Below are positions 40,186 through 56,619 of a stretch of DNA of 64,000 nt, in pieces. The position numbers and the translations under genes were made by a program. This stretch comes from Acanthochlamys bracteata (Eukaryota; Streptophyta; Magnoliopsida; Pandanales; Velloziaceae). The stretch spans positions 9,801,001 through 9,865,000 of the forward strand of contig CM034126.1 in NCBI GenBank assembly GCA_019914995.1. Direction: 5' to 3'. Position 1 is the first letter of the stretch, and every line of letters begins with the position of its first letter. The notes beneath the pieces were generated by a model, which saw only the letters and a program-made list of their open reading frames with translations, had not been told where the DNA came from and did not search any database.

Positions 40186-41357
40186 CAATGTTAGCAGACC
40201 CGGACCGGACCATCCGAGTCAACCCAAAAATTGTCGATCTGCGATCAAAATCGGTTCGGGTCTGCAAATAAATCGTATATGTAAATAACTCGTTTTGATC
40301 CGGCTTGATCCGGACAGATTCCGGTCGACCCGTCGACCCGCCCGTCCAGATCAACCATGGATTGCCTTAAAATAAAAAAAAACTAAATCCCTAATCCGGC
40401 CGCGTCTTCTTCTCTCTCGGATTGCCATTGAAGCTACTTGAATTGCTTCAGCTCCGGCCAAGTCCCTGAAAGATAACCTTACTTGAAGAGTTCATACGTG
40501 AGATGTCCACTGAAGCTGATCTCGTAGTCATCGCGCAGCAGTGAGAGATTCATCAACGATACTTCAATAGAGAAGTAGACTTCGTGTTGCGGTGGAGGAC
40601 AACAGGAGATGTTTAAGAGATCTGATAGCTCCAAATTCTGAACTCGAGCTCGAGTTCTCAATATCAGCAGCAATAGTTGTAGTCTTATCAGAGTCCGACT
40701 TCGCGTTTAAGTTCTAAAGCTTCCGGAGAAGTAGAAGCTCACGCCACCGGCTCGAACACGTCGGAGCACGTGGAGACATAGTATACACATAAAGAACAGG
40801 TGCTTTAAACGCTCTCCGCCGTTTGGGTGATATCATCACTGGCATCTCCGTCGACAGGCGTGACCTCTTCCTGTTCGAAACAACTCGTCGACAGTCATTA
40901 TCGTTGCCGGATCTCCCAATATTAGCAAAATAAAAAACAAGCTTGGAGTGTTTATTCGAATTACAAGCTCTATGTATTCTTCTCCGGCTCTGCCACGCCG
41001 CTGATTAGAATTTAGAAAAAATTTCTTGCAAACGAGAAGAAGAAGAAACAGAAAAACGGACTTTAGTGTTGCTGAATGTTTTTGCTTGGAAAATGGAAAA
41101 AGAGAGGAACAGGCTAGCATTTATTAAGGAGCTCATTAAATGATATCTCTCTCTCACTGACAATCTCTTTATTCATCACGTCCTTTTATGCATCCGCCGA
41201 AGCATGCATTCATTCATTTATTTGTGTATATACTTATTTCTTCTACAAACTACACCGAATTGACCCGCGGTCCAACTCCCAACCCGACCGGTCAGACCGC
41301 AACCGTCGACCCGGAAAGATTTTCGGGTCGGTAAACGGATCGATTCTGCCAGCACTG
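40186..41357. mobile_element. 1.17-kb non-autonomous hAT element
   Basis: Perfect 8-bp direct repeats CATCTGAC lie at 40178-40185 and 41358-41365. The bracketed element has terminal inverted repeats CAATGTTAGCAGA (left) and CAGTGCTGGCAGA (right, read inward), identical at 10 of 13 positions. Subterminal sequence is rich in GACCCG/CGGGTC motifs. The interior is much more G/C-rich than its surroundings and contains no transposase-like frame. The longest frame, 40836-41120 on the minus strand, is Leu/Phe-rich and unrecognised. I therefore infer a hAT-superfamily non-autonomous element. Confidence 0.88.
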
Positions 41358-41629
41358 CATCTGACATCAATTTTATAGGCGAATTTATTTACAACTCAAA
41401 TTTTATTTTTTTTTAAATTTATTTTAATATAAAATAAAAAATTTTAAAAAAATTATTATATTATACTAAATTTTTTAAAATTTAATTTTATTAAATATAA
41501 TTAATTTTTTTGAATTATTTTTTAAAAATAAATTTATTTCAAAATAAACACACTCTATACACGAGAGACCTGCGAATGCGAGACACCTTCAGTGAGCACT
41601 CAATGTGTTATTTTGTTAATATACAACGA

Positions 41630-45349
<3,720 letters not shown>

Positions 45350-45391
45350 TGCCTAGAATGTTGTGGAATAATCTGCTACGAGAATGTTGTA

Positions 45392-45399
45392 CATATATA
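45392..45399 (-). promoter_or_regulatory. TATA box of the subtilase gene
   Basis: On the minus strand CTATATATGT lies about 43 bases upstream of the subtilase ATG. This is the right distance for a TATA box if the leader is only about 10-15 bases long. Confidence 0.5.
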
Positions 45400-45409
45400 G
45401 GGAAGTAAA

Positions 45410-48400
45410 AGGGGTTGTGAAATGAAAGGATTTGCATTTGGTGCTTAGGTTACAAGCATCACAGTCACATGAAAGGTTTTTATTTCTCTTCATTTGCATC
45501 CTCTGACAAATCCACCGTGGTTGAATGATGGCTTACCTTTCACCTTTAATTTGCCTTGGCACCTCTTTTCTTTCTGTAATACCAAAGGCCATAAAATACA
45601 AGTTTTTTTGTTTCTCTTCATGTTTTCAACTTATATAAGTGATCATCTTGATCATCAAACACCTGCAGCACACTACAAAAGCTTTCTCAAAAAAAGCTGT
45701 ACCCCATAATTTTATTATGAAGAAAAGTATTCAGGATGATTTTTATCAGAAAAACACAAACTAAATACTTTGTTCATCATTCAATAAATATCAAAACTGA
45801 TTGTAAATGTAAAATTAATCTGATGCAACTTGATAGGTTTTCCTTTTTGTTATGAGTGCAAACAACATTGTCATGTATATATTGAATTAAATGAAAGGAA
45901 TTAACCCAAGTTCTCCAGCATATAAAGTACATACATAAGTACCTTAAACTAACTTATTATTCAACAAAAGATCCATAATGTTAGGTCCTCACCCTATACG
46001 GAAGATTGTAACATACGCAGAGTAGCACTATAAGAATGCCAACCTTAACTCCATTTAATCAAATACCAATAGACCTGCCCCAATCTAGTTATTGTAGATT
46101 ACATTATATTGCGTTCCTCCTTAGGATGTATTTTTTTCACCCTTATAATTTATTTCATTCTACTAAAAAATCATTTCAGCTCACTTTAACTAAATGAAGA
46201 TACAAAAGTTTATTTTTAGTTTACTTTTTTTTAAAAAAATATAAAAGTTGGACTTACTTTCGAGAAATCTAATTACAATACTTGTAAGAGAAGGTTTTGT
46301 TTGAGCCCCAATGGTTATTGTTGCTTCTATTTGAAATGTTGCTATATTCATGTATGCTTTTACAAATTTAAATTTCATGTGAAATGAATTAAAAACTCTT
46401 ATAGTTTGTTTAAAAAAGATTCATATGATTATTTGAATCTCTTTAACGCAAATGGACCTGAAAATTTTGTATGGGCCAAATATTGGAATATTGTTTGGGC
46501 CGCAATGGACCTGAAACAATTGCGATCACCACTGGACGTTCGGAAATATTTTATTAAAAAAAATATTTTAAAATAAGATTTATATTTTTTATTTCAAAAA
46601 AATTAATAAAATAATTAATAAAATTTTTTTACAATGTATAATTTTTTATATTTTAAAAATTTTTGTAAAATATTAAAACACTTTTTAAAAAAATATGAAA
46701 TAAAAAGTTGAAAAAAAAAGACTCACCCAAACATCACAGAAAATCCCCAAAAGTATTTCCCCAAAAAATTCAAATTGGAAATATTTTGTCTATTTTTCGC
46801 TTCAATTTTTTGGTCACTGGTGATTTGTAGGTACTCTAAATTGAAAACTTCCTTGCTTTCTGGGGCATGTCAGCGAATAGGTTGTAGTCATCATGTAATG
46901 GCTTAAGATGTTAATCGTTTCCAATGATCTTGCTATTGCTGAGCTGTTAATTCCAGTACTTGAATTTTAGCTCTATAATGTTTGATGTTTTCCTTCTACT
47001 TTGCTTCAAAGCGGCAGAATTTCACACTGCTACCATTTGCTTCCTCTAAGTCAGAAAGGGCAAAATTGTATGCTTAAGGAATAGTTCAAAGGTGTTCCAA
47101 AAGTCTAGACATGTTTCTCCTCTGTAAAATTTTTCTACTAGATCTTCCTTCTTACATGTGGGACTGTATGATGGTGTTGAAGGAGTTAGCGAGACAATAA
47201 TGTTCTTTAAGCCTGGACAATATTTGGTTTAAGGGGATTCTTCGCATGCATTTCAATTTATGTCATCTTCATCTCATGCTTGCATGAATTGCTGCTAAGT
47301 TGTTGTTACTTATGAAAGTCTATCAATTATTGCTAGGGTTTTGCAAGTATATGAAAAAGCTACACCTCATATCACCCTCTTCCTCTGTATCAGAAAATTT
47401 CTCTTCTGATATCCCTTTGTGAGAGTGCATAGGTGCGGTCCTATGCTGGTTTGTTCCTTATAATTGGAAATGAAATTACTTGCTTGCCATTCACAGTCCA
47501 CTATGGATCAAAATGTGAGAAAGTGATTGCTTAGTAAACGATGTAACATAAGCTTTTCAAGCTTTTATCAAATTGGACAAAAATTAGAGAATCTTCTGTT
47601 CATGATCATTTTGAATTGGCTCTCTATGCTCGAGAATTGTTTGCAACTATGTCGAATAGACTTCTTAAGAGTAGTTAATTATGATCGACATGATATTCTT
47701 GTTGCAAAGTGGATCTGATGTTTTTAGGTCATTTCTATAGTCATCTCCTTAACAATTTTAGTAGGTCTCAACTTTTGTTAATTGAAATGGGCGGTGTTGA
47801 ATTGATGATCACTCTGTTTGGTTCACGGACTATAAATATGTTCTGCAATTGTAAGTTATTGTAGCTTTGATGTAAAATGCAATTTAGAATGAATGAAGTA
47901 AATGTTTTGGATCTGTCTCAAGTGATTGAATTCTAAGGTATATTGGTTAAAACTTGGGATTCAGGTATAACCTGCTTTTGTAGAGGGACTTATGAAAATA
48001 TGCTTTTCATCTTTCATACCAATTTACACCATTATGTTATTACTAGTAAACATTGAGACATCAAGTTATCTATAGAAGATTGAAATTGTTTGGTTTAGTA
48101 ACGTGACCTTGTCTGTTTGCTTTGGTGCAGGGTTGTATGCTACCTTTTTACTCACTTAGTTAAGTGAGTTGAAGTTGAAGATTACTCGTAATACTCCAAA
48201 CCATGATTTCACTTGGTTGTAGCATTTAAGTTTTAACATGATTGTCGTGCTAAACACAAACCGTTGTAACTCCAGTTTTGATGTAACTGGGATATTGCAA
48301 TTGAAGTCGAGCATTTTTTTTTCAGGATTTTGTTTGCAGAGAAATAATGATTCTTTAATTTATAGTTGCTGTTTGGTGGATTTTATTAAAACACTCAGCT

Positions 48401-50383
48401 ATATGTTAAATTTCTTTCTTTTCATGTCCTAGGTGATGGGTGGTTAAGGGAAGAGACTCTTATTGAAGTCTTTTGCTCTAAGGATGATTTAAGCCTCAAT
48501 TAAGAGTGACCAGGCATGCCAATCCTGAACAGAACTGGGGTTTAGTCAATCCAGAATATAAGAAGTTATCAAACACAAATACTTTACACAATTTGGTGCC
48601 AAAGATGTCTTTGTTTTAACCACTCATGGCTCACATGTAGGGCACATAACAATCTCATTCTATGTTACAGTATGAACATTTTTAACACTTGTGTCAAGCT
48701 CTTGGAGAGCTTATATCACAGGAGATTTGCGCGCTCTTAAAAAGGCTGTTAAATAGTTACCATCTGTACTAGATAGTTACAACTTAGGAGATGCAATCTC
48801 TTGTAAAAGATACCAAAAGAAAGAGCAGAAGAAAAATAACAAAGGTTATATGGTGTAGCTAAGCTCAATGTTTTTGAATTTGATAAGATCTCCTTTGTGT
48901 GTTACTTTTTTAACGCCAAATTATTACGAATATGTGTATTGTGATCTATGCATGTGACATACTTACATACACACACATAATTGTGATTCACACATAATTT
49001 GCATACACTGTGCACTGTTTCATATTGTTGTATTTCTCTCATTATTGTGTTTTTCTTCTTTAGAAGTTGTGTGCTACATTACTTGGATGTGTTAACATTC
49101 AAGCATCATAGATGTAAAAGGTGGTACCATATGACAACCTTAGGTTCTTTTCAAAACCAATTGGTAATGAGAAGAGTGAGCCCAAATCTTTATGAATATC
49201 ATCTTAGGACCATTGATAACCAACGTTGTGCCTGCAGATTGATTTGATGGTGTCCAGGAAATTGGAAGCCAGAGCATCCAGAACATGCCTGAACCAGAAG
49301 AGGCTTACAGGTAAGCTCACTAGAGACACTGTATTGAAGCTTTTCTTTGTAGGCAATCGGAACATTAAGTTTGCTTTTCAGGCATTGCAAAGCCTATATC
49401 CTGTCTAAATGGTTCCGTTACTTGTTATTAGATATTTGCAATGTCATGTTGCTGTTCTACATGCATCCATGAATTTATATATTTGTAGTAACCAGTTTCA
49501 TATTCTTGATTATTGTGATTTGCTTACATGCATAATGGAGTTGCAATTAATATCCAAAATGGATAAGGACTTTAAAAATGCCTTGTCTTGTCAAAATTAA
49601 GGATGACATAATTTAGTCATAATGATCTTTTTAGTTGGTTGGCCAAGAGAACTTTTAATCTCTTTCTCTTCTTTATTAAAGGTGATCCCTCAGGATTGGC
49701 ATCATAATAGTTTTTCCTAGCAAAGGTGTGACTCGAGCTTTCCTTTACATTGTCCCTCTGTTATTCACATTTCCATCATCTTTTACTAGGATGTTTGATT
49801 CCTCCCTTTTTGTCTTTTTCCTATTTTCTCAATGCGGTATTTCATGTTGATATTCTTTTGTTTGGTTTAAGGAGTGTAGCTTAACCTACAAACTGATCTC
49901 TTTATCCTCGCTTATAATGAGTCCTTTTAAGTGCACTCAGCAACACTGGTTAAGAATAAATTTGGCACATTGTTCTGAACTGCTGCCATCATACTAGGAA
50001 TAGTTGCTACTCAACTTATTAAGGTCAATTTTGAGCATTCAATGACTGGCTCTGTGAGAATCATGTTACTACAGACTATGCTGCAAGTCTTAAACCTTAG
50101 TGATCTAGATTTGGAGTCTTCTACTAGCTGATGCAGTGGATCTAATCTTTCTTACTTTGTGCTGATGAAGTCCAACACAATACCAAGGTTTTTTTTTTGT
50201 TTTTTTTTCCTTCTCTCATTTTGTACCTTTACGTGTTTTCAGTTACTTTATATCTGCAAATGTAGTTTCTCTTTCCATTTTCTCTTTTTAAAATTTCTTT
50301 CTTTGTTCTCTGTGTGCATCAGTTTGAGGCTTAGATGATAGAATGCTGAATTGTTTGTTCTGGCTTCTTGTATTGAATGCAGG
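45410..50383. other. spacer, possible leader and introns of a small gene
   Basis: Left part (to about 46740) is AT-rich spacer with a MITE-like block at 46540-46720. From about 46740 the sequence looks transcribed. A leader-like stretch ends with a GT near 46830, and a possible exon at about 49258-49309 (CAG|GAAATTGG ... CTTACAG|GTAAGC) would read EIGSQSIQNMPEPEEAYR in the frame that continues into the small frame at 50384. I found no upstream start that makes this a complete coding gene. Confidence 0.35.
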
Positions 50384-50500
50384 ATGTCTACCAAGGATGG
50401 TGAATCTTCATCAAGTGGATCCAGCTTCTGGAACAACTTGAAATCTTTTTCAGGCAAGATTATGAGGATACGGAGAAAAGATAGATATGTTATGGTCTAA
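50384..50500 (+). CDS. candidate 38-residue micropeptide exon
   Basis: Directly after an acceptor (TTGAATGCAG|G) a frame of 39 codons starts with ATG and ends TAA. It has a Ser-rich start (STKDGESSSSGSSFW) and a basic tail (KIMRIRRKDRYVMV). The frame is also open backwards through the splice site into the possible exon at 49258-49309. It could be the end of a slightly longer protein or a separate micropeptide. I recognise no family. The balanced composition is unlike the AT-rich chance frames nearby, but a chance frame is not excluded. Confidence 0.35.
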   Translation: MSTKDGESSSSGSSFWNNLKSFSGKIMRIRRKDRYVMV

Positions 50501-51651
50501 TGTTGAGTGTTTTATTGTCTTCCCTCACCCAAGTCAGAGAATTTTGTTTGTGCTCAGGCTAAGAGTTACATAGTTTGAATTTTGAATTTATTTAGAGGAT
50601 TACTCCCCGAACTATGTGATGACAAATGCCCTGTCTTGCCCTCCATAACCACCATTTCAGCCCTATTAAAACATCCAATTATGCCTTACAATTGCATATT
50701 TGCCATATGAAAATGTAAGCTATAGGGATGTATTGACGCAGAAAGTGCCTTTAATCTTTGGAGTTTCGGTGAATTCTATTATAGCTCCTGTCCATGCTAA
50801 GTCAATTTTGAGGTGTTTCAGAGAAACCATTTCTAGCCTGTACTACATTCGGTTATGGAGTCTTGATGTTGGAAGCTTTGTTGCTCTTGGCATGACTGCG
50901 ATCTCTCTTTTGAAGTCTAGGCTTTTATCCAGCAGCAAGAAGGCTACTGAACGTACTTGCTTCCTTCAAAAACATGAATTTGTATTCAAATCTGGAAGCT
51001 TAGCAATTATTTTCATTCTAATCTGGCTATTTATCTTAAGCACTTGAAAATTATGAATACCTTGTGGCATTTGTTTCTTGTATCATTGCTCGTCTTAAAT
51101 CAAGAAACTATTGTGAATGCATTGAGAAAACACAAAGCAAACAAGTTGTTCTTTGGCAATGGCTTTGATTATCAACCCAAAGAATGGAACTCTAGACTTT
51201 ATACATTCATTCAATACCCTTCCTAGCTTTCTGTAAAGAGGCACTGATGAATTCATCGGTCAAACGGAATAGGTTGCTTTAGTTGTTCTTCCATAATAAT
51301 TGAGCTAAAGAACAAAGAAGACTACTATTCCGTTTGAAGTCTCTTACCTTTGTTGTTGTCAACATCTGTATGTATGTGAAAGTGGTTCAACTTTTTTAGA
51401 AGATAATTGACTGTAACATGAAATAAATTTGTAATAGAAACTGGTTGATCGCAACGTTTAGCGGTGTTTTTAAAATGTGATTTTCTATAGTAGAAGATAA
51501 ATAATTTTTACTATTTTGATCTAAAATAAAAAAATAAATAATAAAAAAGTTTTATTACTTAAAATTTTTTTATTTTTCTAAATTTCTAATAAAATATTAT
51601 AAAAATTTATTAAAAAATATGAAATGAAAAATTAAAAAAATGCTTTTTTAA
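50501..51651. other. unassigned spacer
   Basis: A frame of 115 codons at 50700-51047 and one of 60 at 51044-51226 overlap by four bases. Both are hydrophobic or unremarkable and match nothing I know. No splice-supported extension was found. Bases 51455-51651 are an AT-rich repeat block like those at 29900 and 56430. Confidence 0.4.
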
Positions 51652-51949
51652 AGTCGTGTTTCAAATATCCATAACTCCATTTTTTTTCGCCAGATTTTAA
51701 GTTCTGAATAGTTTATATATTTCAATTATACAAAAAATTTAGAATTCTATTTTTATATACGGAATTCCAGTTCTAATTTTTTTATTTGTATAATTCTCAA
51801 TACAATTATATCTTTTAATTTTCAATATATTTTTAAAAACTATTGAAATATAAATACTGAACTCTATTTTTACTTTATTTTTCAAAAAATTTTACATTCG
51901 ATCTTTTATTTTTACGGAACTCAATTACGGACATTTGAAACACGCCCTG
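51652..51949. mobile_element. 298-bp MITE with GGGCGTGTTTCAAAT ends
   Basis: The left end AGTCGTGTTTCAAATATCC and the right end, read inward as AGGGCGTGTTTCAAATGTCC, form terminal inverted repeats, followed on both sides by a CATAACTCC/CGTAATTGAG-type extension. The interior is AT-rich and non-coding. A related partial copy lies at 42773-42920. I could not define a clean target-site duplication, so the superfamily is open. Confidence 0.7.
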
Positions 51950-52555
51950 ACGCTCACCAACTTCGAAACTTGGGGAACATGAGGATGTTCATGCAGCAGT
52001 GAATCAACGTGAAGTATGATCTTTGCACGAGCTAACTATCTCCTTAGAAAAACTTGCCATATAGAAATTTTAGGTAATTTCTTTTATATGTCATTGTAAC
52101 TGTTGTTTTTTTTTGCCTGATCTTTATGGTAACATATCTATTCAAACTCGGGTAGCTTTGTAGAATGACTTTGTCGTCGTTTATCTACTCATCAGCAAGT
52201 TGTTGTTTTAAGTCTTCGTGCTTTGCAGGTCATGCACAAGGTTTTAATATGTCGCTGTCTTTGAAGATGCAAAAATCACAAGGTTGATTATTATTTGTGC
52301 CAAAATTTTTTGGTGTAATATTTCCTTGAAATTCTATGATATTCAAATTTCAGTTTATCATGTTTAAGCAAGCAGTCCACCGACCTTTGGAGAACGGCGG
52401 CAGTGCTCAATGGTGTCCCAGCAGAAGTTTCTGAGAGAGCAGTTTTTCTACAGAAACAAACAACGCGGTAAACAAACCAAAAAAAAAAAAAAGAAGACAT
52501 ATTGAAATGAGGGGAGGCAGTGAGTGGCTGATGAGGACGTCTGACTTTCAACTTA

Positions 52556-52639
52556 TATTTCTTCTATTTTCTTTTCTTGTTTTTTGATTTCTTCAAATAT
52601 TTCTTCTATTTTCTTTTCTTGTCTTTTGATTTCTTCAAA
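52556..52639. repeat. 42-bp tandem duplication, pyrimidine-rich
   Basis: Two adjacent copies of a 42-base unit starting TATTTCTTCTATTTTC lie at 52556-52597 and 52598-52639, differing at one base that I can see. They lie about 420 bases upstream of the kinase ATG in its promoter or leader. Confidence 0.85.
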
Positions 52640-53058
52640 TATACTCTCAACTACTTGAACACCCACCGCCAATAAATTTTAAGCATCTTTTAAGCAAGCA
52701 TTCTTCACTACAGAAGTTTATTATTGTTAACAAAAGCTTATCAATAGTTCTGACAATTATCTTTGTTGGAATTCAGTTTGCAATTTTTAGAAACAAATTA
52801 AAGGTTTCGGCATTCTCTTTCAGCTCCTTGGTTGTTTTCGTTGCTTGTATTCTGAGAAAACTAAAGAATTTCAAACCTTGTTAGATATCTTGTCACTTGT
52901 TTTCTTGGGTTCTTTGTAGTCTGTTTGTTCTTGGTTTTTATATTCTTTTTTGGAAGTTTGGAACTTTCTATTCGATTCTGTCTTTCTCTCCACTTCTCTT
53001 GGTTGAGTAAAGAGGGAAAACAATAGTGGCATCTTGGTGAGGAAGGGAGGAGTAATTG

Positions 53059-55780
53059 ATGGGTAATTGCTGGTTTAGATTGAACCCTTCCATAAACAGA
53101 GTCTCTTCCAATGCAAAGTCAGGTAAGCTTTGGCACGCTTGAGATTTCTTTGTTTTTCCTTTCCTTCTTTGTTGTAGTATAGTGATGGATGTTTCTATTC
53201 TTGGTAGAAATTAGAACGTCCAAGCTATTTCATTTGATTATCTCTTTGCATGCTTTTCTTGTGATTAACTACAGAAATTTAGAGTGATGTGTCCATGTTC
53301 TGGTAATATTTGTACACATTCAAGTGCTCAAAGTAGTGATATTGAAGCCTGGTTCTTTCTACAAAATTTTCTTATTCATCAGAATCACTGATAACTGAAA
53401 GCCCATCAGTCAAGACTGTGGAAAAAGAAATTAGCAAGTTGCCCTCAAACCCAGAGGAAGTTGAGGACTGGCGTCGGGATTCTGCAGCAAATCCGCTCAT
53501 AGTGTTCACTTTCAATGAGCTTAAAGCTATAACAGGGAATTTCAGGCATGATTATCGTCTTGGAGGAGGTGGATTTGGAAGTGTTTATAAAGGCTTCATT
53601 ACTGAAGATGTTAGGGAGGGCATACAACCACTTGAAGTAGCAGTAAAAGTTCATGATGGTGATAACAGTTATCAGGGTCATAGAGAATGGCTCGTAAGTC
53701 AAGTCCTTCCTTCAATTACCTTACAATAAATCCATTACCGAGACAGGCATTTTTCACTTTATGCTTTTGGCTTTGTAATAATTTGTAGGCTGAAGTTATT
53801 TTTCTCGGGCAACTTTCACACCCAAATTTGGTCAAGTTGATAGGATACTGCTGTGAAGATGAGCACCGAGTCCTTATATATGAGTTCATGCCTCGTGGAA
53901 GTGTGGAAAGCAATCTGTTTTCAAGTATGCCCTTCCGATAACACTTTAAATAGCTAACATAAATATGGCAACCCTCAAATGTACATGCATATTTTTCTGA
54001 TTAGCAGCTAGTATATCTGAAGACAAGAGAACAATATGTTAATTGTTGTGAAATTTTACACTCTGCAATGTGTTAAAGATGAGAAGGTTAAACAATAGCA
54101 GTTCCTGTCACACGACTATCTCTTAATGGTTAAGTATGCCCTTCCCTTTCATGATGGTACTTTAAAATCTCATTCCGTATAGATAGGCCCAGGCATTTTT
54201 GTGCTTCTTGCCAAAAGCCAGTTATTAGTACCAACAACACTTCTATGTTATTACTCATGTTGTGCTTTTATCTTGTGCAGGAGTACCGCTTCCTCTTCCT
54301 TGGTCAATTAGAATGAAGATTGCACTTGGTGCAGCTAATGGGCTTGCTTTTCTCCACGATGCCGTAAAACCAGTCATATATCGGGACTTCAAAACATCAA
54401 ACATTTTGCTAGACGAGGTAAGAATAAATGAATTCCCCCAAGATCAATCCATCAAGCAGCATTTGGCGAAGTAGTAACTGCAATACAATCTTTCTGTTGA
54501 GGACATAGAAGCAAGTCTAGGCTTTTAACTTATCCGTGCAATATACTAGATTTTCCCTATTACCAACAAGTTATTTTCAACAAGAGCACCTATGATCAGG
54601 AAATTATTTCATGATGGATTTCCAATTAACTGACTGGTAGCTTCTACGATCTGGCTGTTTATCATCATTACTAACTGTGCTCTTATGCAGTTCATGCATC
54701 CGTTATTAAGGAAGAATAAAACAGAGAAATAAGTAGTGCTGCATGTTGAGTTCTTTTGATTGATAATCAGTACTTAGCCAGTTCTTTTAGCCAATTCTTA
54801 TTAGTGTGTATGAGAACGTAGTTGTAGTAGGTCAAGTTACTGAGCTCTGGAAAGAACAGCGTAACTGCTTTATATATGACTACTTGAATTTCTACTACTT
54901 CTCGTTTATTTGTAACTCAACAAGCGCTTTGGACAAAATAATATGCTTTATATGGTAGCAAGTTTTTAAAAGACTGCAGAAATTAATGATATTGCTAACT
55001 TTACACTAATCTCACTCTCTACATTGATTCTTTTTTCCCTTGTCCTCGCGTTTATATTATAATTTCTTTGACATATACGTAGGAGTACAATGCAAAGCTT
55101 TCTGACTTTGGACTAGCAAAGGATGGACCAGTGGGTGATGATTCTCATGTTTCTACTCGAATAATGGGAACTTACGGATATGCTGCTCCAGAATATATCA
55201 TGACAGGTATCTTCACTAAACCTGCTCTTCTTCTATTCTCTTTCGTTCATTTTTGTCTGGTTCGTGATAGATTTGAATTGAATGATCGACTGACTCTTTG
55301 GTAAAAACTTCCAAGTAGATAGAAGGTGTCCTAATGGTGACCTACTCAGTTGTTCATTTGACTTCTACTATGGATTACTCTACATAAGATCACATAAGTG
55401 TCGAACACAATTCTTATTTGAAGTGTATACTCTTGTCAGGGCATTTAACAGCAAGAAGTGATGTATACAGCTTTGGTGTTGTTCTTCTTGAGCTACTCAC
55501 AGGAAAGAGATCATTAGACAAGTCCCGTCCAGCAAGATCTCAAGCACTTGTAGATTGGGCACTCCCAATGCTCACCCACAAGAAGAAACTGTTAAGCATT
55601 GTAGACCCAAGAATTGAAGGAGACTATCCAGTTAAAGGTGTGCATAAAACTGCAATGCTTGCATACCATTGCCTAAATAGTAATCCGAAAGCAAGGCCTC
55701 TCATGAGAGACATAGTCGATACTCTCGAACCTTTGCAGGTTTCTATTGATGATGCACTGAGTAGTTTTGAACTGAAGTGA
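53059..55780 (+). CDS. PBL16: receptor-like cytoplasmic kinase VII, PBL16 type
   Basis: Membrane-anchored Ser/Thr kinase of the PBS1-like (RLCK-VII) family that relays signals from surface receptors. Six exons join in phase: 53059-53122, 53383-53693, 53789-53924, 54281-54417, 55083-55206 and 55440-55780, giving about 370 aa. The N-terminus MGNC is an N-myristoylation site with an adjacent palmitoylatable Cys. The kinase keeps [36 protein letters not shown], the family-typical [11 protein letters not shown] catalytic loop, [26 protein letters not shown] and [18 protein letters not shown]. All catalytic residues are present. The N-terminus ([11 protein letters not shown]) and VKVHDGDN recall Arabidopsis PBL16 (At5g56460). 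The leader is CT-rich with a tandem repeat. The 665-base intron 4 holds nothing recognisable. Confidence 0.9.
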
Positions 55781-56610
55781 AACTGCTGTCACTTTTCTGT
55801 TTGTAACATTCTTCCGGAAATTTTTCTTTTCCGATATGGTTATTAATTTGCAAGTAAGTAGTTTGGTCTGTATTACAGTTATTTTTGCTAGAATTGAAAA
55901 GAATGATCTTCGTTTCATAATGGAAGGCCTGTTTATTAAGTGAAAATGTCCTGCAAAAAATACGTGTCACTAATTTGTGAAGAGAAATTCTGCGAAAATT
56001 TGTAAGTGGTATTTTTCTCGCTAAGAAATATGTAATATTGAGTGATTCTTTTAGACATCTGACTAAAATGTAAAATTTTATATAATATATTATTTTCCCA
56101 AAAATTTTCAAATGATCCTAGACATTGCATGCAATATATTTCTTCATTAAAATTCTCAACTTCAAAAGAATTACGTGCTGGCATATTTATTGACGTGTAA
56201 CTACATATAAAAGTAATGTTCATAATGTAACAAAGTTTGTGAAGGTAGAGAAATCATTTCCTTTTCCATAATGTAAATCCCCTTTCTTTGGTTAAATACC
56301 AATTTCAGCGACTTGTTTGCCATAATTTGCGAAAAGGCATATCTAGTGGTCCTATTGTACAAATTAATTGTTCTAACCACCAGTTTTAAATTATATAATA
56401 TTATAGTGAATTTTAAAAGTACATTTAGGACTGTTTTGGAGTGATTATGAAAATAATTTGTTTAAATAAAAAATATTTTAATTTTATTTCAATAAAAAGT
56501 TTTATTATTTGATTTTAAAAAATAATAATAATAAATAAATAATTTTATTATGTAAAATTTTTTTATACTATAAATTTATAAATTTTTTTTATAAATTATA
56601 AAAAGTATTT
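55781..56610. other. spacer with AT-rich repeat block
   Basis: Includes the kinase 3' UTR and then AT-rich sequence. An edge TTTTGGAGTGATTATG at about 56433 opens an A/T block (to about 56610) resembling those at 29900 and 51455. The open frames on the minus strand at 55673-56223 are AT-driven and unrecognised. Confidence 0.45.
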
Positions 56611-56619
56611 ATTAAAAAA

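Noticed and set aside
40064..40354. 96-codon minus-strand frame across the hAT left end
   Set aside because: It crosses the transposon boundary and target duplication, and its content is GACC-rich subterminal repeat.
40085..41357. alternative hAT left end at CAGTGTTGCC (about 40083)
   Set aside because: Its flank does not match CATCTGAC, whereas the end at 40186 has a perfect 8-bp duplication.
50700..51226. 115- and 60-codon overlapping frames with hydrophobic segments
   Set aside because: No recognisable family, no splice-supported context and AT-biased codons. Kept only as unassigned spacer.
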